A stretch of 34,172 nucleotides of DNA from Hespellia sp. (GTDB lineage Bacteria > Bacillota > Clostridia > Lachnospirales > Lachnospiraceae), in the NCBI GenBank assembly GCA_028689735.1, contig JAQVCP010000030.1, positions 1 to 34,172 on the forward strand, read 5' to 3'. Shown here in pieces: positions 5,561 through 13,579 of this stretch (position 1 is its first letter; the number at the start of each line of letters is the position of its first letter). Both the position numbers and the translations under genes were made by a program. The notes under the pieces were generated by a model. The model saw nothing but the letters and a program-made list of their open reading frames with translations. It did not search any database and was not told where the DNA came from.

Positions 5561-7921
5561 ATGAGTGAGCAGGAGAAAAAAACGCTAGAAGCTTTGGACA
5601 TAACCAAAAGTGAAAACGAAAAAAATAAAGAAGAAAAAAACAATTATCTGGAAGAAGGACAGTTCTCAGAAACAAAAAAATATGATTCCATGGAAGAAAA
5701 AAAGAATGATACAGATATTGATGAGATAGAAAATAGTTTACAAAACGACTTAAAAAATGCTTATATAGAAATTCCGGATTCCCTTAAACCTGAGAATATA
5801 GAAAAGATGTTAGCTGGTGATACAGCGGAGGCAAGCAGCAATGCAGACATTTCTGAAACCGAGTCGGATGCAAATGTTAATGCTTCAGCGACAATAATGG
5901 ATGAACAGACAACAGAAGAAAAACAGGAGTCTGGTAAAAAGAAGAGAACATTTCAATGGAAAAAGGCTCATGCTTATGCAGCAATTGCCGCCAGTCTCTG
6001 TATTATTCTTGGAATTACAGCGGCAATCAATTACAGTGATTTGACAGGAAACCAGAATATGGCAAATAACGCAGCAAATAATTCGGGAAGTGACGCATCA
6101 GGAAAAACGTCCTCATCAAAGAATAAAAGTGATGCGCAGGATAGCACAGGTAAATCCAGTGACGTAGAAGAGACGAGCAAGATCGCTTCAGCAGAAGATT
6201 ATGACCAGGTCTATTCTTATATTAAGACAGAGTCAGAGGATACTTCAGATTCCGTTGGGCTCTATCAAAACGAAACTGCAGCAGACACCTCGCAGGAAAG
6301 CAGTGCGGCAAATACATCCAGTGCAGAAGGTTCTGCAAGTGCCAAGAGCACTGTGACAGCAGACACCGCAGCTTCCGATGCAGGCTACTCAGATACCAAC
6401 GTCCGGGAGGAAGGCGTAGGCGAAGCGGATATCGTAAAGACAGATGGAAAATATTTATACATTTTACAGAATAACAGTGAAGTCAGGATTGTCGATATCC
6501 AGCAGAGCGAAATGCAGGACGTAGCGTCTATCGAACTGGAACAGAATTATACAACATCAGAAATCTATGTGCAGGATAATAAGCTTTTCATTTTTTTTAC
6601 AACAACGAATACGTCGGAGGATAAAAGCATCTATGATGGTGGTGTCTACCGCGAATCAGCCACGGTCAAGACCTATGACATCACGGACCGTTCAGCCCCG
6701 AAAGAAATCGGTTCGGTATCCCAAAGCGGAAGCTATTATTCCATGCGTGTGGTGGACGGGTACATTTATCTGCTCAGCCAGTTCTATGTGAATACCTGGC
6801 AGCTTCAGAAAGATGATCTTGAAAGCTACATTCCGTATGTGCAGGGGAAAGCCATCCCGATTGCGAACATTTACATGCCGCCGTACAGCCAGGCGAATCA
6901 GTATATGGTCGTGACCTCCATCGACATGAATGACCCGGAAAATGTGGTAGACAGCAAGGGCATTTTCTCACAGGGCGGAACTTGTTATGTGAGCAGCAGT
7001 CATATTTACATGTGTGATTCTGTTTATGCAGACAATGCCAGTTATACAAGGACTTCTATCCGAAAAATTTCCTTTAAGGACGGGAAATTGTCCGGTGTGG
7101 CTCAGACGAAGGTGTGGGGAACGCTGAACGATTCCTTCAGCATCGATGAATACAAAGGCAATCTGCGGCTGGTAACGACTGTCAATGCTTCCGGTGGTTT
7201 TATACCGTGGCTGGCAGGTTCCAATGCCAGAAGCACGGACACAAGCGCAGCCAGTACAGACAATGGAAGTATTCTTCAGGATTCCAATGCCCTCTATATT
7301 CTAGATGAAGATCTGGAACTTCTTGGGAAAATTGAAGGACTTGCGAAAGATGAGACCGTATATTCGGCGCGATTTATGGGGGACAGCGGATATTTTGTGA
7401 CCTTCCGTCAGACAGACCCGCTTTTCTCGGTGGATTTGTCTGACCCGGAAAATCCGAAGATTCTGGACTACCTAAAGATACCGGGATTTTCTGAATATCT
7501 CCATCCGTATGGGGATGGACAGCTTCTTGGAATCGGTATGGATGCAGATGACAACGGAATCACCGGCGGTGTGAAGCTGTCTATGTTCGACATCTCAGAT
7601 CCTTCCAATGTGGCAGAGGCACAGACATCTTTGATTGATCATGTCTACTCCACTGATGTAGGCTACAATTACAAGAGTGTACTCATTGACACCGAGAAAA
7701 ACCTGATTGGATTCTCTGCTTATGGGGATGCGCAACACTATTACATATACGGCTATGATAAAGACAGCGGATTCACCTGCCTGTTAGACAGAAAAGTGAA
7801 CGGCAGCTATGGCACACTTCGTGGTGTGTACTCCGGAAATACATTGTATATAATAGAAGGAAATGCAATAGAAGCCTTTGATCTTGAGACCTTTGAAAAA
7901 ATAGATGATATTGTATTGTAG
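5561..7921 (+). CDS. Membrane-anchored beta-propeller protein, probable anti-sigma factor/sensor
   Basis: 786 residues in three parts. The N-terminal ~135 residues are acidic and cytoplasmic, with the short motif IPDSLKPENIEKML (71-84), a type of segment seen near the start of clostridial membrane anti-sigma proteins. One transmembrane helix follows (about 138-156), then a Ser/Ala/Thr-rich linker to ~275. A C-terminal propeller begins at about 278 with TNVREEGVGEADIVKTDGKYLY, the signature of the secreted beta-propeller family PF09826. The gene follows the sigma gene by one base. I infer that the cytoplasmic part binds the sigma factor and the outside propeller senses a wall or envelope signal. 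No zinc-binding HxxxCxxC motif is present, so the anti-sigma role rests on position and topology. Confidence 0.75.
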   Translation: MSEQEKKTLEALDITKSENEKNKEEKNNYLEEGQFSETKKYDSMEEKKNDTDIDEIENSLQNDLKNAYIEIPDSLKPENIEKMLAGDTAEASSNADISETESDANVNASATIMDEQTTEEKQESGKKKRTFQWKKAHAYAAIAASLCIILGITAAINYSDLTGNQNMANNAANNSGSDASGKTSSSKNKSDAQDSTGKSSDVEETSKIASAEDYDQVYSYIKTESEDTSDSVGLYQNETAADTSQESSAANTSSAEGSASAKSTVTADTAASDAGYSDTNVREEGVGEADIVKTDGKYLYILQNNSEVRIVDIQQSEMQDVASIELEQNYTTSEIYVQDNKLFIFFTTTNTSEDKSIYDGGVYRESATVKTYDITDRSAPKEIGSVSQSGSYYSMRVVDGYIYLLSQFYVNTWQLQKDDLESYIPYVQGKAIPIANIYMPPYSQANQYMVVTSIDMNDPENVVDSKGIFSQGGTCYVSSSHIYMCDSVYADNASYTRTSIRKISFKDGKLSGVAQTKVWGTLNDSFSIDEYKGNLRLVTTVNASGGFIPWLAGSNARSTDTSAASTDNGSILQDSNALYILDEDLELLGKIEGLAKDETVYSARFMGDSGYFVTFRQTDPLFSVDLSDPENPKILDYLKIPGFSEYLHPYGDGQLLGIGMDADDNGITGGVKLSMFDISDPSNVAEAQTSLIDHVYSTDVGYNYKSVLIDTEKNLIGFSAYGDAQHYYIYGYDKDSGFTCLLDRKVNGSYGTLRGVYSGNTLYIIEGNAIEAFDLETFEKIDDIVL

Positions 7922-7943
7922 AGGGTGCAAAGAGAGTTTGACA

Positions 7944-7986
7944 AAATACCGTCGGGGACAATTGAAATCCCGGGCGGTATTTTTTT
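7944..7986 (+). terminator. Terminator of the sigma/beta-propeller operon
   Basis: AAATACCG pairs with CGGTATTT, with an inner CGGG/CCCG, followed by a run of seven T (7980-7986). Confidence 0.8.
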
Positions 7987-8032
7987 GTGCACAACATTGG
8001 GAATGAGGTTGTATTTCAAAAGTAAAGCGGAC

Positions 8033-8104
8033 ATAAGCATCCCCCTTTACCCACCGCTTAGTGTTCTCCGCACTTGAAACGGGGGATTGCTTATCTGCGT
8101 TCAA
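8033..8104. repeat. Large imperfect palindrome overlapping the exporter promoter
   Basis: ATAAGCATCCCCC (8033-8045) is complementary to GGGGGATTGCTTAT (8091-8104) with one bulged T. The interior can form a second hairpin, AGTG/CACT. The right arm contains the -35 box of the following promoter, so the structure is mostly upstream of the transcript. Confidence 0.7.
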
Positions 8105-8125
8105 TTGATTATAATGAAAGGCAGT
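8097..8125 (+). promoter_or_regulatory. Promoter of the ThrE-type exporter operon
   Basis: TTGCTT (8097-8102), a 17-base spacer and TATAAT (8120-8125). The -35 is embedded in the right arm of the palindrome 8033-8104, so cruciform formation or a bound protein there could affect expression. Confidence 0.65.
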
Positions 8126-8229
8126 TGCTAGTGATATTACAGGAATGATTACAAGATAGATGCGCAGCGGATGCTTGGTTGCGATATAGGAGAGTAAAGC
8201 GGCAGTGCACCAGGAAGAAAGTGAGTGAC

Positions 8230-9003
8230 ATGAATAAAGGATTATATTTTGATACAGCGATGCTTGCAGGCGAAATTGAGCTTTGCAGCGGCTCGGAAAT
8301 TTACCGGGTGGAGGATACGATGCAGCGAATCCTATCATTGACAGGAAACGGGCAGGCAGAGGTTTATGCGACAACAACGGGCATTATAGCCACGCTGCAG
8401 ATGGAGGGGGAAGAACCGCTGACTGGAGTCAAGCGGATTGCCGTAAGATCGAATAACCTCAACCGCATTTACCAGGTCAATGAAGTTTCAAGGAAATTAT
8501 GTGATGGGCGGATGACCATCGAAGAAGCCGCCGCTGCGCTCCGGGCAATCCAGAACGCCAAAGCATATCCCAAGTGGGTCATTCAGCTCTGCCTCATCTT
8601 GTCCGTCATGGGATTTACGACACTGTTTGGGGGAAATGGATACGATTTCCTTCTCGCAGGAGTCGCGGCCGGGGTTATGGTTCTGCTTGATCTGCTTATG
8701 GAAGGGCGCATTTACATTGACTTTATGAAAGATGTGGTAAAGACCATGGGAATTGCCATGGTGACTATGTGGATCTGCCGTCTCTGCCATCAGGCGCACA
8801 GCGGAGTCATCATCATCAGTGCACTGATGCCGCTGGTGCCGGGAATCCCAATTACCAATGCGATTCGCGATACCCTTCAGGGCGATTACATGTCAGGTGT
8901 GGCACGGATGCTGGAATCTCTGGTGGTAGCAATCGGAATTGCCGTCGGAGCAGGCGCAGGACTGGGTGTATATCACCTGATGGAAGGATGGTTACTTTTA
9001 TGA
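8230..9003 (+). CDS. ThrE/YjjP-type exporter, larger subunit
   Basis: A 257-residue membrane protein of the PF06738 (DUF1212) family. The N-terminal ~110 residues are the soluble domain (LAGEIELCSGSEIYRVEDTMQRIL, then ATTTGIIATL), followed by about five hydrophobic helices with PLVPGIPITNAIRDTL in the membrane part. In Corynebacterium the one-piece relative ThrE exports threonine and serine; the split pair YjjP/YjjB of enterobacteria is linked to succinate export. Start: ATG 8230 fits family alignments; an in-frame GTG at 8221 is closer to AGGAAG (8212-8217) and is a real alternative. The gene overlaps the next by four bases (ATGA), indicating coupled translation of a two-subunit exporter. 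Confidence 0.88.
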   Translation: MNKGLYFDTAMLAGEIELCSGSEIYRVEDTMQRILSLTGNGQAEVYATTTGIIATLQMEGEEPLTGVKRIAVRSNNLNRIYQVNEVSRKLCDGRMTIEEAAAALRAIQNAKAYPKWVIQLCLILSVMGFTTLFGGNGYDFLLAGVAAGVMVLLDLLMEGRIYIDFMKDVVKTMGIAMVTMWICRLCHQAHSGVIIISALMPLVPGIPITNAIRDTLQGDYMSGVARMLESLVVAIGIAVGAGAGLGVYHLMEGWLLL

Positions 9004-9470
9004 TTATAAAATGTCTGGGAGCTTTTCTTGCCACAGCAGCATTGAGTGTCGCATTTGAAGCACCGAAAAAATATCTGCTCCACGCAGGCGTTGCGGGAGC
9101 ACTCAGTTGGGGAATCTATCTTGTGATTCTTGGGGCATCAAAGGACGTGGTAATGGCGACCTTTGTGGCTACCGCGGTCCTCACGCTGATTTCCCATATT
9201 ATGGCGAGAATTTGGAAAGCACCGGTCACAATGTATCTGATACCGGCCGTGATTCCCCTGGTTCCAGGCTCAGGAATGTACCATGTGGCATACAGCCTGA
9301 TCTATGAAAATAAATCCGCAGCTGCCAATTATGGATATGAAACCATACTCCTGGCAGGTGCAATTGCGCTTGGCATCTTTGTGGTGGATATGGTATTCCG
9401 TAATAATATGTTGCAGAAAAACAAGAAGAAATCTTCTGACACATCAGCTGCAAAGCTTTTCCGTGAGTGA
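9000..9470 (+). CDS. ThrE/YjjB-type exporter, smaller subunit
   Basis: A 156-residue, almost fully hydrophobic protein of the ThrE_2 family (PF12821) with about four to five helices and the motif PAVIPLVPGSGMYH, which parallels the PLVPGIPITN motif of the partner. The C terminus is a short basic tail. ATG 9000 overlaps the partner's stop codon; an in-frame ATG at 8988 would add four residues. It would form the exporter with the protein encoded at 8230-9003. The transported compound (threonine/serine, dicarboxylate or other) cannot be read from the sequence. Confidence 0.88.
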   Translation: MIIKCLGAFLATAALSVAFEAPKKYLLHAGVAGALSWGIYLVILGASKDVVMATFVATAVLTLISHIMARIWKAPVTMYLIPAVIPLVPGSGMYHVAYSLIYENKSAAANYGYETILLAGAIALGIFVVDMVFRNNMLQKNKKKSSDTSAAKLFRE

Positions 9471-9496
9471 AATGAGCAGAATCCTTTTGCTGAACG

Positions 9497-9539
9497 ATAG
9501 AAAGCAGTAGCCACATTCAATAAGACTACTGCTTTCTAT
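9497..9539. terminator. Perfect 14-bp inverted repeat between convergent genes
   Basis: ATAGAAAGCAGTAG (9497-9510) and CTACTGCTTTCTAT (9526-9539) form a perfect stem with a 15-base loop between the exporter operon and the leftward isomerase gene. Neither side has a T tract, so a classic intrinsic terminator is not certain. It could block convergent transcription or protect 3' ends. Confidence 0.5.
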
Positions 9540-9598
9540 GTGTACCTGGCGGCGCACGTTTCTCAATTCTACTAAAAATTCTTTTGATATCCCCGATA

Positions 9599-10384
9599 TT
9601 AAGCTTCTTTTAAGAGTTCACGCAAGTATTTACAGCATGTAGTAGCTTCTTTAGAAAAATCTTCCTTTACAGCAGTTGCTTCTACAGTGAGAATTTCTGT
9701 ATAGTTAGATTCTTTTAAAGCCTTGAGATATGGTTTGTAATCATACCAGTCATCAGGAAGCGGGAAGAAACGATCGAGCCCCTCTGGATAATCAATATGT
9801 GCATGTTTGATAATTGAGTGTTGTGAGAAAATATCGTCAAATGATTCTTCGGATTTAACCATATGTCGCAAATCACACATAGAAGAACAATTAGGATGAT
9901 TTACAATTTTTAAAAATTCTTCTACTTCAGGAAGTGTATTCAAAAAATTTGAATTTGGTGGACCTAAAGGTTCAATTACAAAACGAATATTATACTCTTC
10001 AAATAAAGCACCAAAGGAACGAACAATATTTGCTACAGTTTGGGCAGCAACTTCTTTATCATATCCTTCTGGAATGCTTCTACATTTTCCAGCCCCAAAA
10101 GGAATCATGCGGCAACCAAGCTCGGCTGCTCTTACAGCACCTTTTCTCGTATGTTCCAACCAATATTCAAGGTCAAAATCAGGTGTGTGAAATCTTTCGG
10201 ATAGTGGAAGCAATCCAGAAAAGACTTCAAAACCAAGTTTGGAATCTAATGCTTTCTTTTTAAAGTTTTCGTAAGTATCTAAATCCATATCTGCTAATTC
10301 ACAGAAATCTAATTCTGCGCAGTCATATCCGGCCTCTTCGATTAAGTCTAGCTGGTTACAGGAACCAAAACAACCAAGTTTCAT
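9599..10384 (-). CDS. Sugar phosphate isomerase/epimerase-like TIM-barrel protein
   Basis: A 261-residue protein of the xylose-isomerase-like TIM barrel superfamily (PF01261), which includes inosose isomerases, tagatose/allulose 3-epimerases and hydroxypyruvate isomerases. Likely metal ligands and catalytic acids are E138 (FVIEPLG), D171 (SMCDLRH), H196 (KHAHIDYP) and E235 (LTVEAT). ATG 10384 has AGGAGA in the end of the repressor gene, and only one base separates the two, so the gene is co-transcribed with and coupled to lacI. It probably acts in the same pathway as the divergent TRAP/sugar-acid operon. The exact substrate is unknown. Confidence 0.85.
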   Translation of the reverse strand: MKLGCFGSCNQLDLIEEAGYDCAELDFCELADMDLDTYENFKKKALDSKLGFEVFSGLLPLSERFHTPDFDLEYWLEHTRKGAVRAAELGCRMIPFGAGKCRSIPEGYDKEVAAQTVANIVRSFGALFEEYNIRFVIEPLGPPNSNFLNTLPEVEEFLKIVNHPNCSSMCDLRHMVKSEESFDDIFSQHSIIKHAHIDYPEGLDRFFPLPDDWYDYKPYLKALKESNYTEILTVEATAVKEDFSKEATTCCKYLRELLKEA

Positions 10385-10385
10385 T

Positions 10386-11387
10386 TTATTCTCCTTTTTT
10401 TGCTGAGCTGTCCCTTGTAACAATACTAAAATCCAGTACGTTATGGAAAGCTTCGATTTGTTGCTTGTTCATTAGTTTCAATAATTTTTTGAATGCGGTT
10501 TCTCCAATTTGATAACAGGGTTGATGCACAGTGGTTAAAGGTGGATCAACGAATTGCGATAGTTCGATATCATCAAAGCCTGCAACTGAGCAGTCTTTTG
10601 GAATCTCTAATCCTGCCTCCTGCAGTGCTCTCAAAGCACCAATTGCCATCATATCACCGGCAGCAAATACAGCGGAGAAAGGTTTTCTGGAATCCAAAAA
10701 TTCTTTCATTTGAACATAACCGCTTTGCACTGAGGCATCACCGTATCGTACATATTCCAAGTCCAGTGGAATGCCTGCTGAAGCTGTCGCAGAAAGAAAA
10801 CCATTCATTCGATCTCGATAAAGAGTCATTTCAACAGGACCAGAAATGAAGACAATATCATTGTGATTTAGTTTCATTAGATACTCAGTCATCGCAGTAG
10901 CAGCTTTGTTGTTATCAATGGTTACATTCGGAATGTTGTAGTTTTCTAAATATTGACATGCAACTACAACCGGGTATTGATCTGATATTTGTTCAATCAG
11001 AGATTTTGCAACATTGGCAGACAAAGAAATGATACCATCTATCATCCGCTCTTGAATTGCCTGGTAATAATAATCTTCAATATCTGGCTGACCATGCATA
11101 TCTGCAATTAAAATTTGATAATTGTGTTTTCTTGCACAGTTTTCAATTCCAAATATAATATCAGAAAAAAATGTGTTTCTAATATTGGGGACAATCACAA
11201 TTACAGTCTTTGTTTTTTGGGTGCGCAATTGTCTTGCCAATACATTAGGTGTGTAGTTTAATTTGTTAATTACATCTAAAACTGATTTATATGTTGCAGG
11301 TTTTACTGAACTGTCATTGTGAATTACACGGGATACAGTTGCAGTTGAGACACCAGCAGCTTTTGCAACATCTTTAATAGTGGCCAT
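10386..11387 (-). CDS. LacI-family transcriptional repressor
   Basis: A 333-residue regulator with an N-terminal HTH (TIKDVAKAAGVSTATVSRVIHN, residues 3-24), hinge helix (NVLARQLRTQKT) and a periplasmic-binding-like sensor domain (TVIVIVPNIRNTFFSDII onward, with VAGFDDIELS and PPLTTVHQP near the end). The start is ATG 11387 with AAGGAGA; upstream in-frame codons lie in the operator/leader. It probably represses its own two-gene operon and the divergent ten-gene operon through the identical palindromes at 11406-11417 and 11657-11668, and is released by a sugar or sugar-acid inducer. Confidence 0.92.
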   Translation of the reverse strand: MATIKDVAKAAGVSTATVSRVIHNDSSVKPATYKSVLDVINKLNYTPNVLARQLRTQKTKTVIVIVPNIRNTFFSDIIFGIENCARKHNYQILIADMHGQPDIEDYYYQAIQERMIDGIISLSANVAKSLIEQISDQYPVVVACQYLENYNIPNVTIDNNKAATAMTEYLMKLNHNDIVFISGPVEMTLYRDRMNGFLSATASAGIPLDLEYVRYGDASVQSGYVQMKEFLDSRKPFSAVFAAGDMMAIGALRALQEAGLEIPKDCSVAGFDDIELSQFVDPPLTTVHQPCYQIGETAFKKLLKLMNKQQIEAFHNVLDFSIVTRDSSAKKGE

Positions 11388-11405
11388 AATTTCTCCTTTT
11401 GGTAT

Positions 11406-11417
11406 GTAATCGATTAC
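11406..11417. promoter_or_regulatory. LacI-family operator O1
   Basis: Perfect 12-bp palindrome GTAATCGATTAC, with the central CG typical of LacI/GalR-family sites. It lies just downstream of the predicted transcription start of the leftward lacI promoter, so it should mediate autorepression. Confidence 0.85.
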
Positions 11418-11425
11418 TTGCATAT

Positions 11426-11454
11426 ATTATAGCAAGTGTAAAGGACTGTGTCAA
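11426..11454 (-). promoter_or_regulatory. Consensus promoter of lacI and the isomerase gene
   Basis: On the minus strand TTGACA (11449-11454), a 17-base spacer and TATAAT (11426-11431): a perfect match to the housekeeping consensus. Operator O1 follows directly. Confidence 0.9.
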
Positions 11455-11461
11455 ATAAAAA

Positions 11462-11475
11462 ATGTAACGTTACAT
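11462..11475. promoter_or_regulatory. Third, variant operator-like palindrome
   Basis: Perfect 14-bp palindrome ATGTAACGTTACAT just upstream of the leftward -35 box. It resembles O1/O2 without the central AT pair and could be a weaker repressor site or a site for a CcpA-like protein. Confidence 0.6.
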
Positions 11476-11615
11476 AAAAATGCGAAAAATCTGGATGTAA
11501 CCGAGAAAACTTCTTATTGTTATTAGGCGTTGATAGTTGATTGGAGAAAATATGTATGTGCAAAATGCACAAAAAAAGGGAAGATATATTGTCAAAACTG
11601 TGATATATGAAAAGA

Positions 11616-11644
11616 TTGACGAAAGCGATAGGGTGTGCTATGGT
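11616..11644 (+). promoter_or_regulatory. Promoter of the TRAP/sugar-acid operon
   Basis: TTGACG (11616-11621), a 17-base spacer and TATGGT (11639-11644) with an extended TG at 11636-11637. Operator O2 begins about six bases after the predicted start of transcription. Confidence 0.7.
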
Positions 11645-11656
11645 TATTACAGAAAA

Positions 11657-11668
11657 GTAATCGATTAC
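11657..11668. promoter_or_regulatory. LacI-family operator O2
   Basis: Second exact copy of GTAATCGATTAC, 251 bases from O1 and just downstream of the rightward promoter. The paired sites suggest control of both arms, possibly with DNA looping. Confidence 0.85.
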
Positions 11669-11708
11669 ATTTTTGAGAAACTAGTATAAAAGCAGAGGAG
11701 GTAAAATT

Positions 11709-12212
11709 ATGAATGATTCCAAGCATAGGGTTTTTAAGAAGATTGACTTTGGGGTCGGTGCAATTGAGGATGTTGGTGTTGGAATCACATTCCTCGGTAT
11801 CGTAGTACTAGTATCAGTTGGCATTTTTTACAGATATATTTTGAAAGCTGGTATTATGTGGGCACCAGAGATTCAGGAAATTCTTGCAGTATCGATGGTA
11901 ATGTTTGGGTGTGCAAAAGCGACAAGAGAGGCAGGCCACACAGAACTTAACTCTATTATAAAGATGTTACCACGAAAGGGAAGAGTCGTAGTTAGAGCGT
12001 TGACATCTTTAGCAGTGTTGATATTTATGGTTGTATTTTTTGTAACTAGTCTAAAGTATACATTAGAAAGTGGAAATTTGAAAACGATTATGCTAAGAAT
12101 TCCTTATCGTTTTTTCTATATGTTCCTTCCGATTGGTATGGGATTAAATGTATATGAATTTATTAAGCGGATACCACAGAGAGTGATGATTGATCCGCCT
12201 GACGAATATTAA
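11709..12212 (+). CDS. TRAP transporter small membrane subunit (DctQ family)
   Basis: A 167-residue protein of the DctQ family (PF04290) with four hydrophobic helices (about 25-45, 52-70, 95-116, 132-150). It bears the typical WAPEIQEILAVSMVMFGCAKATREAGHTEL segment between helices 1 and 2. In TRAP systems it pairs with the large DctM channel and a DctP binding protein to import carboxylates or sugar acids with sodium. The start ATG 11709 has GAGGAGG upstream. It is the first gene of the repressor-controlled operon. Confidence 0.92.
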   Translation: MNDSKHRVFKKIDFGVGAIEDVGVGITFLGIVVLVSVGIFYRYILKAGIMWAPEIQEILAVSMVMFGCAKATREAGHTELNSIIKMLPRKGRVVVRALTSLAVLIFMVVFFVTSLKYTLESGNLKTIMLRIPYRFFYMFLPIGMGLNVYEFIKRIPQRVMIDPPDEY

Positions 12213-12226
12213 GGAGGGAATAGATT

Positions 12227-13540
12227 ATGGATAGTATAGTGATTTGCAGTCTTGTTTTCTTGGTCTTTTTCTTCATTCTGGTTGGGGTTCCGGTCTATAT
12301 CAGTTTGGGACTTTCGGGTTTAATCAGTTTGATTGCGTTGAATGCAGTAAAAGGGGCTCCTGTGGCACTGTCTGTTATGAGTTCATCCATTTATACAGGC
12401 GTGAGTTCTACAGCAATGATGGCCATCCCATTTTACATTTTGGCTGGAATTATAATGAACAAAGGTGGAATTACGGAAAAACTAATTAATCTTGCGATGT
12501 TGATCATCGGTCGGCTTCCAGCAAGTCTGGCTCATGCAAATATTGTGGCGAGTATGTTTTTTGGCGGTATTACTGGTTCGGCTCAGGCAGATACATCATG
12601 TATTGGAGGTATTTTGATTCCGGCAATGGTTGACAAAGGGTATACCCCAGAGGAAGCAGTAGGTGTTACAGTTTCATCTTCTACCTGTGGTCCGATTATT
12701 CCACCAAGTATTATGATGGTGGTTTATGCGGTTACTGTAAACTGTTCGATTGGTGCTTTGTTTATGGCGGGTGCAGTACCTGGAATAATGATTGGTCTTG
12801 GATTAATGGTTGTAGTTGCGATTCGAGACAAAAAACATCATTTTCCGAGAATGACAGAACGATTTAGTAAACAAGAAGTGAAAGATATCTTAAAAGAAGG
12901 TCTGATTCCTCTTGGAATGCCAATTATTATTGTGGGTGGAATTATGACGGGGGTTTGTACAGCAACAGAAGCAGGAGCACTTGCAGTTTTGTATAGTTTG
13001 ATAGCAGGTATTTTTGTTTCTAAAACAGTAAAAGTAAGAGATTTATGGGGAATGCTTCTTGAGGCAGGAGCGCAGTCTGCTGCAATTCTTATGATTATTG
13101 CATCAGCAAAAATTTTGGCATATTCACTTAGCGCGCTTCAAATGGGAACCTTGGTTGCAAATTTATTCTTATCAATCACTACAAACAAGTATATCTTCTT
13201 ATTATTAATAAACTTGCTTTTGCTAGTAATGGGTATGTTTATGGATGGATCAGCAGCACTTATCATACTGGCACCTATTTTTGTACCAATTGCTACGACA
13301 CTTGGAATCAGCACAATTCATCTTGGAATCATCATGGTATTAAACCTGATTATTGGAGTAGGTACTCCTCCAATGGGGGCATGTCTCTTTATTGCAAGCA
13401 AGATTTCAAATATTTCTGTCGAGCGGTGTGCGAAAGGTATTGTTCCTTATTTGGCCGGTGAGCTAGCTGTATTGCTATTGGTTACATACATGCCGTTTTT
13501 GGCAACTGCACTGCCGACATTATTGGGGTATGCAGTGTAA
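12227..13540 (+). CDS. TRAP transporter large permease (DctM family)
   Basis: A 437-residue polytopic protein of the DctM family (PF06808), about twelve helices. Recognisable segments are GITGSAQADTSCIGGILIPAM and STCGPIIPPSIMMVVYA in the first half and the related GVGTPPMGACLFIASKIS in the second, reflecting the inverted-repeat elevator fold. It forms the substrate-translocating, sodium-coupled part of the importer with the preceding DctQ. ATG 12227 lies 14 bases after the dctQ stop with AAGGAGGG upstream. Length equals the family norm. Confidence 0.94.
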   Translation: MDSIVICSLVFLVFFFILVGVPVYISLGLSGLISLIALNAVKGAPVALSVMSSSIYTGVSSTAMMAIPFYILAGIIMNKGGITEKLINLAMLIIGRLPASLAHANIVASMFFGGITGSAQADTSCIGGILIPAMVDKGYTPEEAVGVTVSSSTCGPIIPPSIMMVVYAVTVNCSIGALFMAGAVPGIMIGLGLMVVVAIRDKKHHFPRMTERFSKQEVKDILKEGLIPLGMPIIIVGGIMTGVCTATEAGALAVLYSLIAGIFVSKTVKVRDLWGMLLEAGAQSAAILMIIASAKILAYSLSALQMGTLVANLFLSITTNKYIFLLLINLLLLVMGMFMDGSAALIILAPIFVPIATTLGISTIHLGIIMVLNLIIGVGTPPMGACLFIASKISNISVERCAKGIVPYLAGELAVLLLVTYMPFLATALPTLLGYAV

Positions 13541-13579
13541 ATGAGATTTATAAAGAATTAAGGTTATGAGGAGAAAAAT

